Part shown: piece by piece, positions 44,912-53,427 of the stretch
Layout: every line of letters begins with the position of its first letter
Numbering within the stretch: position 1 is the stretch's first letter
Assembly (NCBI GenBank): GCA_013215505.1
Contig: JABSQZ010000001.1
Coordinates: 372,001-436,000, forward strand
Length of the DNA stretch: 64,000 bases
From: Oceanospirillaceae bacterium
GTDB taxonomy: Bacteria; Pseudomonadota; Gammaproteobacteria; Pseudomonadales; Balneatricaceae
Reading direction: 5' to 3'
Program-made: the position numbers and the translations under genes
Notes under the pieces: model-generated
The model's database searches: none
What the model saw: only the letters and a program-made list of their open reading frames with translations
What the model was told of the DNA's origin: nothing

Positions 44912-44980
44912 TCGGAAGTCGGAAGTCGGAAGTCGGAAGTCGGAAGTCGGAAGTCGGAAGTCGGAAGTCGGAAGTCGGAA
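44911..44980 (-). repeat. Heptamer array GTCGGAA x10
   Basis: Ten perfect units with no mismatch (complement TTCCGAC/ACTTCCG). The array begins with the last base of the lysR stop codon. Confidence 0.95.
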
Positions 44981-45196
44981 GTACATTAAGCCACATCAGA
45001 GGCATATACTAATAAGTATAATTATCGGATGGGAGTTTTTTTTGTATTATAGTCAGACATTGTACCTGAGTCAGCAATTTAGGAAGTATCAACTAATTAG
45101 ATTGGCTTGATAAAGAGTTCAGCGGTTTTATTGACCGGAGTCATCAAGCTATCACTCCTGTTTTTATTAATCCTGAATGGCTAAAGAAGATTAACC

Positions 45197-46531
45197 ATGA
45201 ATTCATTTGAACAATACCTTCCCCAGATAATCAAGAGTTTAAAAGCAACTTATGGTGCCGATTTTTTCAACAGTTTAACCTTGCAGTTAAACCAGGTTAT
45301 AGGCGCTGATTATACTTTCATCGCCAAATTAGACGCCCAGAGAAACACTTCGCAGACCATTAGTCTGGTTTCTGATGGCGAGATATTAGATAACTTTGAA
45401 TACTCGCTACACGACACTCCTTGCGCAGATGTCAGTGGCAATGCGGTTTGCATTCATCCAGAAAATATTGCTGTTTTGTACCCCAATGATTTACTGCTGA
45501 TCGAGATGGGTATTGAAGGCTACATAGGCACTCCTCTACAAGATTCCGCGGGTTGTGTAACAGGGATAGTCGTGGCTCTGTATAAACATAAAATTAAAAA
45601 TGCGGACTTTATCGCCTCGCTGTTTGAGCTGTTTTCAGGTCGGATATCGGCTGAGATAGAGCGCGAAGAAAAACAACAGCAACTGACTAAATTAAATGCA
45701 ACCTTAGAAGAAAAAGTGAAACTCAGAACAGCTGAGCTATCTGATTCAATAGAGAACCTTTTATTCACCCAAGATCAGTTAATTGAACAGGAAAAAATGG
45801 CTTCTCTGGGCGGCCTTGTCGCTGGGGTTGCCCATGAAATCAACACTCCCCTTGGTGTCGCCGTGTTAAGTAGCTCTATTATCAAAGAGACGTTATTAAA
45901 GCTATCAGCCGATCTGGAAAAAAACACCTTGTCAAAATATGAGCTGCAACATGGCTTACAAAAGATCAAAAAAATTGAGCAGGCAATGTCTCAAAATCTG
46001 TCCAAAGCCGCTACCCTGGTTAAAAATTTCAAACAAGTTGCCGTTGACAGTAACAGCGATGACCTGGCAACTTTAGACTTGATACGTTGGCTACCAGGGT
46101 TAGTGGCAAGTTTAAAACCGACCCTGAACAACCAGAACATCAACATAACAACAAAGCTGCCAAATAAAAAAGTAAGTTTTGTAACTTGTCCTGCTCATTT
46201 ATCTCAAGTCATCAGCAATATAGTATCCAACTGCGCTATGCACGCATTTGATCAGTGCCAGGAAACCCTCATTCGGCAGATACAGATCACCTTAAAGACT
46301 AAAAGTAGCGGTATTTCGCTGTCAATCAGTGATAACGGCATGGGAATAACAAAAGATATTCAACGGCATATGTTTGAGCCTTTTTATACCACCAAGCGAG
46401 GTAAAGGTGGAACAGGTCTGGGATTAAGCATCGTCAATAATATTGTAAAAGGTGCTTTAAATGGCGAGCTAATGGTCCGCTCGTCAGCAGAGCAAGGCAC
46501 TACATTTGAGATATTATTACCTTATAGGTAA
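45197..46531 (+). CDS. GAF-domain histidine kinase (orphan, soluble)
   Basis: A 444-residue kinase without membrane helices. An N-terminal GAF-like sensor domain (about 15-155) is followed by a coiled coil (LTKLNATLEEKVKLRTAELSDSIENL), the H-box GVAHEINTPLG (H213) and an ATPase domain with N-box (ISNIVSNCAMHAF), G1 (SDNGMGIT), F (EPFYTTKRG) and G2 (GGTGLGLSIV). The MASLGGLVAG-H-box region is closely similar to the kinase at 5409, so the two may share a regulator type. No response regulator is adjacent. Confidence 0.87.
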   Translation: MNSFEQYLPQIIKSLKATYGADFFNSLTLQLNQVIGADYTFIAKLDAQRNTSQTISLVSDGEILDNFEYSLHDTPCADVSGNAVCIHPENIAVLYPNDLLLIEMGIEGYIGTPLQDSAGCVTGIVVALYKHKIKNADFIASLFELFSGRISAEIEREEKQQQLTKLNATLEEKVKLRTAELSDSIENLLFTQDQLIEQEKMASLGGLVAGVAHEINTPLGVAVLSSSIIKETLLKLSADLEKNTLSKYELQHGLQKIKKIEQAMSQNLSKAATLVKNFKQVAVDSNSDDLATLDLIRWLPGLVASLKPTLNNQNINITTKLPNKKVSFVTCPAHLSQVISNIVSNCAMHAFDQCQETLIRQIQITLKTKSSGISLSISDNGMGITKDIQRHMFEPFYTTKRGKGGTGLGLSIVNNIVKGALNGELMVRSSAEQGTTFEILLPYR

Positions 46532-46616
46532 CTTCAGTTTATCGCTTTTGCGAACAAACTATTTCCATACCGGACCCAGGTAAAGTCTCTGGCAATCTCA
46601 TCTAAAGAAACAAAAA

Positions 46617-47216
46617 TCATGCAAACACTGCTAATTCTTGCAGGCACTGATCCCTATTCTGAAAGTGAATCACCTTAAAGCCGTATTGCTCGGCGGCCAG
46701 TACATTGGTTTTACTGTCATCGATAAAAACAGCCTCACTGGCATCACAGCCAACCATTTGCAGTGCTGCGGTAAAAATCTCTCGCGCAGGTTTAGCACTG
46801 CCCAGTTTTGATGAGTTGACGATATAATCAAAACTACGGCTCAGTCCAGCGTCCGCCAGATCAGTATTCAGGCGATCGGTGGCATTAGTGATCAGCAGTA
46901 GCGGCACTGATGCCACTAAAGTTCGATAACCTGCTAATAATTCGAAATCTATTGCGGATTCGCTCTCATACCAGGCAGCCACTAAACTTTTAGCGCTACT
47001 TTGCTGCATGAATACACCCAGGGATTGTTCAACAGCTTGCAACCAAGAGCGATGGCTGATTTCTCCGGTGATTGCCAATTGCAGAAGTTGGGTGTCAAAT
47101 GCGTGCTTAAAAGTGATACCACGCTCTTGTCCCAACTGTTGTTCCAGCGCCCAAAGTGGCTGTGTCTGCCAGTGACGCAATACTCCGTCTAAATCCGAAA
47201 ACAGCGCTTTTACCAA
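46617..47216 (-). CDS. HAD family hydrolase
   Basis: A 199-residue HAD phosphatase of the HAD-IA group (epoxide-hydrolase/YihX-like). Motif I: LFSDLDGVLRHW (nucleophile D8); motif II: LLITNAT; motif III region SKLGSAKPAREIF; motif IV: AVFIDDSKTNVLAAEQYG. Substrate unknown; likely a small phosphate ester. Its start codon overlaps the end of the SDR gene by 7 bp, suggesting one transcript. Confidence 0.87.
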   Translation of the reverse strand: MVKALFSDLDGVLRHWQTQPLWALEQQLGQERGITFKHAFDTQLLQLAITGEISHRSWLQAVEQSLGVFMQQSSAKSLVAAWYESESAIDFELLAGYRTLVASVPLLLITNATDRLNTDLADAGLSRSFDYIVNSSKLGSAKPAREIFTAALQMVGCDASEAVFIDDSKTNVLAAEQYGFKVIHFQNRDQCLQELAVFA

Positions 47217-47905
47217 GGTAATTTACCTGTTTCGACACACAGATAGTCTCTGTTGTTAATGGCTTTAGTACTGACCCATTCGGCAATTCTGCCAGCAGAT
47301 TCTGCAGCCGTTAATTGGGCATCCGCCGCTGCCATTGCCGTTAACATACGCCCGGGATGAATAGCAGCGACTACAACCCCCTGTTCCTCCAGGTCATCTG
47401 CAATGCACAAGGTCAGCATATTTTGTGCGGCTTTAGCGATTCGATAAGAGAATGAGCAACCGGCCCCCTTTGCCGCCCCCTGAGCCTGCATCGTCATAGA
47501 GCCCCGCCTTGAACTGATGTTAAGAATCATAGCTTGCGGGGAATTAATAAGACTAACCAGCGCCGCTTTAACCGTTGCCAGAGTCCCTTTACAGTGGGTA
47601 TCGAACTCCCGTTGCAGTTGACTGCACAATGCACTGTCGACACTGCTACCGCTGCTGCCGGAACCCGCATTGTTAATCAACAAATTGAGAGTGACGCCTT
47701 GCAGAAATTGCCGCAATTGCTGTTCATACTGCTGCGCAGTAATATCACAGCACAGCAGCTTGGCGTCGGGAAATTCAATCTGCATTTCGGTGGCTGCGTC
47801 AAATCTGCGCACAACTAAAAACAGCCCGTGGCCCCTGCTACTAAATTCGCGAGCCAACGCTAAACCCAAACCACGATTGGCACCGGTAATTAATACATTT
47901 CTCAT
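47210..47905 (-). CDS. Short-chain dehydrogenase/reductase (SDR)
   Basis: A 231-residue Rossmann oxidoreductase. Cofactor site ITGANRGLGLALAREFSSRG (TGxxxGxG), NNAG motif INNAGSGS, catalytic Ser in LNISSRRGS, and the position of the Tyr-x-x-x-Lys pair as YRIAKAAQ (Y-R-I-A-K). These reduce carbonyl groups with NAD(P)H. The substrate cannot be predicted. It overlaps the HAD gene. Confidence 0.88.
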   Translation of the reverse strand: MRNVLITGANRGLGLALAREFSSRGHGLFLVVRRFDAATEMQIEFPDAKLLCCDITAQQYEQQLRQFLQGVTLNLLINNAGSGSSGSSVDSALCSQLQREFDTHCKGTLATVKAALVSLINSPQAMILNISSRRGSMTMQAQGAAKGAGCSFSYRIAKAAQNMLTLCIADDLEEQGVVVAAIHPGRMLTAMAAADAQLTAAESAGRIAEWVSTKAINNRDYLCVETGKLPW

Positions 47906-48006
47906 CTGCGTCCCAGCTACTCGTTTAATTTGTAGATTTTATATCAATCACTTGGAAGAGATTCAAGGCGTAATCGCGTTTAGATCTAGATTTTTCTGTC
48001 TAAAAA

Positions 48007-48786
48007 CTACCGCTCTTCAGCGCGTAAAGTGAGTACTTCATAACCTCTGGCAGTAACTAAAATGGTATGTTCCCACTGTGCTGATAGTTTTTTATCTTTT
48101 GTGACGACGGTCCAACCATCTTTTTTGGTTTTAATCTTGGCCTTGCCCTGATTTATCATAGGCTCGATTGTGAAGGTCATACCTTCAGTTAGTATCATAC
48201 CGGTGCCCGCCTCGCCATAGTGCAATATATTTGGCTCTTCGTGCATTTCCCGGCCGATGCCGTGGCCACAGTACTCACGCACAATAGTGTAACCCGCCGC
48301 TTGTGCATGGCGTTGGATGGCGTGGCCTATATCGCCAATAGTCGCTCCCGGTTTAACCACTTTAATGCCCTGCCACATCGCTTCATAAGTGGTCCTCACT
48401 AACAATTTAGCCGCACTACTAGCACCCTCTAACTGATACATTTTACTGGAATCAGCAATAAAGCCATTTTTCTCTAAAGTGATATCGACGTTTATAATAT
48501 CGGAGCTTTTCAGAAATTTATTGGCATGAGGCACACCGTGACAAACCACTTCATTGATCGAAGTATTCAGTGAATACTGGTAGTCGTATTGGCCTTTACT
48601 GGCTGGTCGCGCCTGTAACTCGTTGACAATAAAGTCTTCTACCTTATCGTTAATTTGCATAGTTGAAACACCCACCTGGATATAATCATCCAACATGGAA
48701 AATACTTGCGACAGTAATTGTCCGGACTGGCGCATCAACTCAATTTCACTGTTAGACTTGATAGTGACAGTGCGATAGCTACTCAA
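48007..48786 (-). CDS. map: Type I methionine aminopeptidase
   Basis: A 259-residue M24A metalloprotease that trims N-terminal methionine. All five metal ligands are readable: both Asp residues in NVDITLEKNGFIADSSKMYQL, His in EYCGHGIGREMHEEP, Glu in MTFTIEPMI and Glu in QWEHTILVT. It is therefore likely active. Its N-terminal 8 bp overlap a ParD-like gene, an arrangement that puts a MAP in the toxin position of a ParDE-type operon. Many genomes carry this second map copy beside ParD-like genes; the housekeeping map is expected elsewhere. Confidence 0.9.
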   Translation of the reverse strand: MSSYRTVTIKSNSEIELMRQSGQLLSQVFSMLDDYIQVGVSTMQINDKVEDFIVNELQARPASKGQYDYQYSLNTSINEVVCHGVPHANKFLKSSDIINVDITLEKNGFIADSSKMYQLEGASSAAKLLVRTTYEAMWQGIKVVKPGATIGDIGHAIQRHAQAAGYTIVREYCGHGIGREMHEEPNILHYGEAGTGMILTEGMTFTIEPMINQGKAKIKTKKDGWTVVTKDKKLSAQWEHTILVTARGYEVLTLRAEER

Positions 48787-48985
48787 GGATCACATCCTCC
48801 AGTGCCACTTTTTCTTTACGCAGTTGCTGCAACATAATTTCAGTGAACGTTAAATGCGGATTTATCTCCGCTAACATGCCCGTTTTTATCCAAAATTCCG
48901 CCTGAGAATTAATAGACCTGGACATCACACTGCTGGATTTTCTGATTTCGTCGTGCAGTGAATCAGAAATTTTGACTATCCCCAT
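48779..48985 (-). CDS. ParD-like antitoxin-family protein
   Basis: A 68-residue ribbon-helix-helix-like protein: MGIVKISDSLHDEIRKSSSV, then MSRSINSQAEFWIKTGMLAE and TFTEIMLQQLRKEK. This matches the ParD-like family named for type II antitoxins. AGGTAG before ATG 48985 decides the start over upstream ATGs. It overlaps map by 8 bp and is preceded by an inverted repeat (48999-49043), as expected for autoregulation. Whether the pair behaves as a toxin-antitoxin system is unknown. Confidence 0.75.
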   Translation of the reverse strand: MGIVKISDSLHDEIRKSSSVMSRSINSQAEFWIKTGMLAEINPHLTFTEIMLQQLRKEKVALEDVILE

Positions 48986-48998
48986 TGATACTACCTTT

Positions 48999-49043
48999 AT
49001 ACGTTTCATATATGATATGTAACGAACTATATATAAACCGTAT
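48999..49043. promoter_or_regulatory. Inverted-repeat operator before the ParD-like/map operon
   Basis: ATACGTTTCATATATG (48999-49014) and, inverted, ATACGGTTTATATATA (49028-49043) share 14 bases of a consensus ATACGNTTYATATA. Located just before the ParD-like start. Confidence 0.6.
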
Positions 49044-49742
49044 ATAGATGGCAATCGATAATTTGGCTTAGCTTGCTTAGCTGTTGTAATTCCAAATTGG
49101 GACTGAGACTAGGTCTCATGTGCATTTTAAATACGCCACGCCATACTCTACCTGGGCTATAGCGTATTTTCTTAACTTTCAGAAATGGCTAATTTAATTT
49201 TTCGTGAGATTCTGCTATAAAAAATACAGCTTGGCTAAAATTTTTTGTGTAGATAAAGCTAAGTAGCTATATCCAACAACTCTTATGTGACAACCCTTAG
49301 AATTACTATCAATAAAGCTTGCCTGGATGACTATTGGTATTAAATTTTATCCACCACAGCTTTAATCTGTTTTAGGAACAATCTTCGATAAGGCCGGAAT
49401 TCACAACACATAACTGCCGTTTCAAACTTCCTAATGGCAGGTTTTTTGATAACCAAATATACATCTAGAAAACGAGGGAATACCCCATCATGACACTAGC
49501 AACAACTACAGATAAGATATAATTCAATAAGAAAAGAGAAGCCAGCAGAAAACAGCTCGCAATAACATAGATTGAAGAATTGCCAGTGGTGTCCGATAAA
49601 ACTCCCTTAACGGATCCAAGCTTATGTAGACAGTTGCCTACTCTTACTTGATTGTTCGATTTAGACTGAGTATCTATGACAGATGGTCATATAAACATCA
49701 GGGGTTATCTCATCTTCATACTCAACCAGGCTTCCGTATATA
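49044..49742. other. Gene-free stretch with a degraded IS110 trace
   Basis: No intact gene in about 700 bp. A segment at 49408-49478 resembles the 5' part of the IS110 remnant at 52835-52908. The words GTGTCCGATAAAACT near 49586 look like transposon scar sequence but cannot be assigned. Confidence 0.45.
49408..49478 (+). repeat. Degenerate direct-repeat partner of the IS110 remnant
   Basis: ACATAACTGCCGTTT, AACCAAATAT and TCTAGAAAACGAGGG occur in the same order and spacing as ACATAGCTGCCGTTT, AACCAAATAT and TTTAGAAAACTAGGG at 52835-52908. Confidence 0.5.
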
Positions 49743-50168
49743 TTAAAAAACCTTTTCCAACGAAATAATAGTTTCAGTTTTGGTAACTCCGTCTAATTTG
49801 TATAGACGCCTTGATATTTTTGCCAGATTGTCAGCGCCGGAACGGCGAATAAACAAAGCATAAGAAGAGCTTCCTGATATACCGTGGCAAGAAATCACAT
49901 CTGATATTTGACGAATAGTATTAATCAAATTACCGGATCGACTTATAACATCTACTGTCACTAGAATAATGGCTCCAAATTCAGGGGCTTCAGCTCTATC
50001 TGACTCAGCGATGGTATAGTGTTTTATCTTGCCAGATGCTTCTAGTTGATTAATTCTCGCTTGTACGGCTGTACGAGAACGGCCCACTATCTTAGCAATA
50101 GTTGTTACTGGTACTTTTGAATTACCTCTTAGCTCGCATAATATTCTTTCATCAATCGAATCTAACAT
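49743..50168 (-). CDS. Lrp/AsnC family regulator
   Basis: A 141-residue regulator: N-terminal helix-turn-helix LDSIDERILCELRGNSKVPVTTIAKIVGRSRTAVQARINQLEASGKI, then a RAM/Lrp ligand domain (about 65-141) with SGSSSYALFIRRSGADNLAKISRRL. GAGGAG seven bases before ATG 50168 makes this a better start than ATG 50195. It is divergent from an aminotransferase gene and probably controls it by sensing an amino acid. Confidence 0.88.
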   Translation of the reverse strand: MLDSIDERILCELRGNSKVPVTTIAKIVGRSRTAVQARINQLEASGKIKHYTIAESDRAEAPEFGAIILVTVDVISRSGNLINTIRQISDVISCHGISGSSSYALFIRRSGADNLAKISRRLYKLDGVTKTETIISLEKVF

Positions 50169-50323
50169 TCCACGCTCCTCATCAAATATAGACATTTTGT
50201 ACAGGATTATCTCTGAATAGGCAATTTGCCTATCAGTTTAGAGATATTGGAAGGTGACGACCGTTCAGAAAAACAGATACTATTTTATTAGTTATACCTA
50301 CTAGTTAAATAGATGATAACAAT

Positions 50324-51502
50324 ATGAAAAATATGAATATATTAGAAAACATATCTGCGCGTTCAAAAATGATGGATGCAAGTAAAATCCGCGAGATAGC
50401 GGAGCTTGGAATGCTCAAAAATGATGTACTTGCTCTTTGGTTCGGCGAAGGTGCCTGGCCGACAAATCCTCTGATCGTTGAGGCCGCTGTTGCTTCGATA
50501 GAGTCCGGCAATCATAAGTATCAACCAAATAATGGTGCGATGAATTTGCGCCACGAAATTTGTCGCTACTCGAATGACCTGTTTGATTGCGAACTTACTC
50601 CTGAACGTATTACCGTCTCTTCATCTGGCATGCAAGGCCTTAAGCTGACTGCGGAGTTACTTATCACACCTGGAGATAAGGTTATTACCATCGAGCCAGG
50701 TTGGCCAAGTACATCTGGTGCATTCAAACTGGCTGGCGCGAATATCAAAACTATCGCACTCACACCAAAAAATGGTACTTGGAATATTGATATAGACCAG
50801 CTGGTAGCAATGCTGACTCCAGAAGTCAAAGCAGTGATCATCAACTCACCTAATAATCCTACTGGCTGGACAATGACAGCAGAAGACCAGCAGGTCATTC
50901 TTGATCACTGCCGAAAACACAGCATATGGATAGTTGCGGATGATGTTTATGCACGAATCTACCGCCACGGGAAAACAGCCCCGTCTTTTTTATCAATAGC
51001 CGATCCTGATGACTTATTAATATCAGTCAATTCTTTTTCCAAAAGCTGGTCAATGACTGGCTGGCGTTTGGGCTGGATTGTCGCACCTGCACTCCTTGAA
51101 GCGAAATTTGCACAGTTAACAGAGTTCAATATGTCTTGTACGGCAGGCTTCATTCAGGAGGCCGGGCTAGCTGCGTTAAAGTATGGCGAGGATGAAGTAA
51201 CAACATTGTTAAACCGTATCGAGGCAGGTTACAAGTTTTCTGCGACGCAACTCAGCAGTTTCGAAAGGGTTGAATTTATTCAACCAGACGGTGCATTCTA
51301 TTGCTTTTTCCGCGTTGTAGGGTTAACAGACAGTCTAGCGGTAGCTAAAGATATTCTACATGAAACAGGTGTTGGCTTAGCACCGGGGATTGCATTTGGA
51401 GCAACTGGAGAAAGCTACTTGCGGTTATGTTATGCCCAACCCCTAGACCTCTTGGAAAAGGCATTTGAGCGCCTTACACCCTTTTTAAATCGTAAAAACT
51501 GA
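50324..51502 (+). CDS. Pyridoxal-phosphate aminotransferase (class I/II)
   Basis: A 392-residue fold-type I aminotransferase. HKYQPNNGAMNLRHEICRY, then SSSGMQGLKLTAELLI is the cofactor loop; INSPNNPTGWTM, VADDVYARIYRHG and the PLP lysine in VNSFSKSWSMTGWRLGWIVAP follow in standard order. It converts an amino acid and 2-oxo acid pair. The specificity is not deducible; with an AsnC regulator and a FAH-fold hydrolase it likely begins catabolism of an uncommon amino acid. It is followed by a hairpin at 51512. Confidence 0.88.
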   Translation: MKNMNILENISARSKMMDASKIREIAELGMLKNDVLALWFGEGAWPTNPLIVEAAVASIESGNHKYQPNNGAMNLRHEICRYSNDLFDCELTPERITVSSSGMQGLKLTAELLITPGDKVITIEPGWPSTSGAFKLAGANIKTIALTPKNGTWNIDIDQLVAMLTPEVKAVIINSPNNPTGWTMTAEDQQVILDHCRKHSIWIVADDVYARIYRHGKTAPSFLSIADPDDLLISVNSFSKSWSMTGWRLGWIVAPALLEAKFAQLTEFNMSCTAGFIQEAGLAALKYGEDEVTTLLNRIEAGYKFSATQLSSFERVEFIQPDGAFYCFFRVVGLTDSLAVAKDILHETGVGLAPGIAFGATGESYLRLCYAQPLDLLEKAFERLTPFLNRKN

Positions 51503-51511
51503 CAATAAATT

Positions 51512-51532
51512 AACAAGCTTTGTGAGCTTGTT
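51512..51532 (+). terminator. Hairpin after the aminotransferase gene
   Basis: AACAAGCT and AGCTTGTT pair perfectly over a 5-nt loop; T tract weak. It may be an attenuator ahead of the FAH gene. Confidence 0.5.
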
Positions 51533-51606
51533 AGTCCTTACTACTTGTGAATATTGGAAAGTCACTCCAATTTTATTCAATTTTTCGTAACTAACAGGAA
51601 CGAACA

Positions 51607-52449
51607 ATGAAACTACTTAGATTTGGCCCAAAAGGGCACGAAAAACCAGGAGTTATTGACTCTAATGGGGATGTCCGTGACCTATCGACACATATCAACG
51701 ATATAACAGGTGCTACAATATGTGATGCCGAATTAGCAAAAATCGCACGCATTAATCTTGAAAAACTGCCTAAGGTTGACGTGAAGCGCTATGGTCCATG
51801 CGTTGCTAACGTCGGTAAATTCATCTGTATAGGTTTGAACTATTCTGACCATGCTGAAGAAGCAGATATGATAGTTCCAACAGAGCCTCTTATATTCGCC
51901 AAGGCTACTTCTGCAATCTGCGGACCTAATGATGATATAGAGATCCCTCGTGGTGCCAATACTACAGATTGGGAGGTAGAGTTAGGGGTTGTGATCGGAA
52001 AGACTGCCAAATACATCGACCCCGATGAGGCTTTGGAGTATGTAGCAGGATACTGCGTAATCAACGACGTATCTGAGCGCGACTTCCAATTAAAGCGGGA
52101 AGGTCAATGGACCAAAGGAAAATCAGCTGATACGTTCGGACCTATCGGCCCGTGGCTTGTAACAAGAGATGAAATTCCTGATCCGCAAAACTTGAAAATG
52201 TACCTCGACGTAAATGGCATGCGTATGCAAACGGGATCAACCACCACGATGGTTTATAATGTTGCCCACATCCTATCATACTTATCGAAATTCATGAGCC
52301 TCCAGCCGGGTGACATTGTAGCCACGGGAACTCCCCCTGGCGTTGGTATAGCGAAAAAACCAATCCCTATCTATCTTAAGCCAGGAGACAGTATGCAGTT
52401 GGGTATCACAGGGCTAGGACAACAAAATCAAAAAGTTGTTCAGGGGTAA
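51607..52449 (+). CDS. Fumarylacetoacetate hydrolase family enzyme
   Basis: A 280-residue FAH-fold enzyme: CIGLNYSDHAEEADMIVPTEPLIFAKATSAICGP, the metal-ligand motif WEVELGVVIG (E-x-E), VINDVSERDFQ (D ligand), KSADTFGPIGPWLVT and DIVATGTPPGVG. It resembles ureidoglycolate lyase and 2-keto-4-pentenoate hydratase-like enzymes that cut C-C bonds of 2-keto acids. AGGAAC precedes the ATG. It follows the aminotransferase on the same strand, so its substrate may be a 2-keto acid made by that enzyme. Confidence 0.87.
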   Translation: MKLLRFGPKGHEKPGVIDSNGDVRDLSTHINDITGATICDAELAKIARINLEKLPKVDVKRYGPCVANVGKFICIGLNYSDHAEEADMIVPTEPLIFAKATSAICGPNDDIEIPRGANTTDWEVELGVVIGKTAKYIDPDEALEYVAGYCVINDVSERDFQLKREGQWTKGKSADTFGPIGPWLVTRDEIPDPQNLKMYLDVNGMRMQTGSTTTMVYNVAHILSYLSKFMSLQPGDIVATGTPPGVGIAKKPIPIYLKPGDSMQLGITGLGQQNQKVVQG

Positions 52450-52497
52450 GTAACAGGAATCTCTGCAAGCTTTTATAGAGTTAATTTGTAATAAACA

Positions 52498-52521
52498 GCC
52501 TCTTTGAGCTTAATGAGAGGC
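52498..52521 (+). terminator. Weak hairpin after the FAH gene
   Basis: GCCTCT and AGAGGC arms around 12 nt; no strong T tract. Confidence 0.4.
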
Positions 52522-52881
52522 CATATTAATCCGGGTGAACTTCACTATCTACCAGACATTTTAATCTCCTTTATTTGGATCACTCCTTTTCAGACCAGGA
52601 ATTTCACGGGTCCGTAATTTTACATTCAACTGGAAACAAGACTGTTTGTTAGTTTTGGTTTTATGTAAAATTTTGCCTATGGAGTGTCATTGCCTTTTGA
52701 GCAAAGGCAAGTGTCATTAAGCGCTAAAGACAATCGAATGGAAACATACGATCATCAGGCCTGATAGGATCTTCGAGGAATATCCGCAATTGTTTAGGTT
52801 TATAGGATATCTGCCAGCACAATAGTTAGTTCTGACACATAGCTGCCGTTTTTTAATAAACGAAATAAGTGCACTTTTAGA

Positions 52882-53153
52882 ACCAAATATGCGTTTAGAA
52901 AACTAGGGGCTTACCAAAAACTCTCTCGCCCAAAGCTTCTAGAACACCTTGCTCGAGTAGTCCCTTGTATCTTGGCATTCGAAACCTGTGGTGGCGCTCA
53001 TTGGCTAGGTCGTATTGGTCAAAGTCATGGACATGATGTTCGCTTAATCCCCCTCAATACGTGAAGCGCTTTGTTAAAGGAGATAAAAACGATTTCATCG
53101 ATGCACAGGCAATAATAGAAGCTGCTTTACGTCCTGGTATGCATGTCTCTTAA
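52882..53153 (+). pseudogene. IS110-family transposase remnant with frameshift
   Basis: First frame: KLSRPKLLEHLARVVPCILA, then FETCGGAHWLGRIGQSHGHD and VRLIP. At the run of five Cs near 53049-53053 one base is lost; the next frame reads PPQYVKRFVKGDKNDFIDAQ, then AIIEAALRPGMHVS and a stop. This is the N-terminal DEDD catalytic half of IS110-type transposases, including the KNDFIDA motif. The C-terminal half is absent. Confidence 0.85.
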
Positions 53154-53172
53154 GACACGCAAGGTGTTTTCA

Positions 53173-53293
53173 AGTGATGGTGCTGCTCTAAAAGTTGTTT
53201 ATTTAGCAGTAGAATCAGCCTCAAAAAATGGACTATGCCAATTAGAGCTGAAAGCCTGCACTAAATAGGTTTATGCTAGAGTGCGAGGAATAA
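53173..53293 (+). pseudogene. IS256-family transposase C-terminal remnant, two frameshifts
   Basis: Across three frames the sequence reads DGAALKVVYLAVESASK, then KWTMPIRA, then KPALNRFMLECEE and stop. This is the C-terminal end of IS256/mutator-type transposases (SKKWTMPIRNW-x-x-ALNQF). It directly follows the IS110 fragment, so one element probably inserted into or beside the other. Confidence 0.82.
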
Positions 53294-53427
53294 CTTAAAA
53301 TTCATGTATAAACAACTAAAAGAGCATTGACACAGAATAAATTAAACCTTCGAAAAAACAATCTATTTAGGGGATATACAGAGACTCAAAAACCTTCATT
53401 TATACACTGTAATATTGGCGGTTGTCG

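Larger units (their letters stand above)
52450..53427. other. Transposase graveyard
   Basis: Nearly 1 kb without an intact gene. It holds an IS110-family remnant (52882) followed directly by an IS256-family remnant (53173). Confidence 0.6.

Noticed and set aside
49586-49620. A transposon end (GTGTCCGATAAAACT)
   Set aside because: Suggestive words only; no inverted partner or transposase frame to support it.
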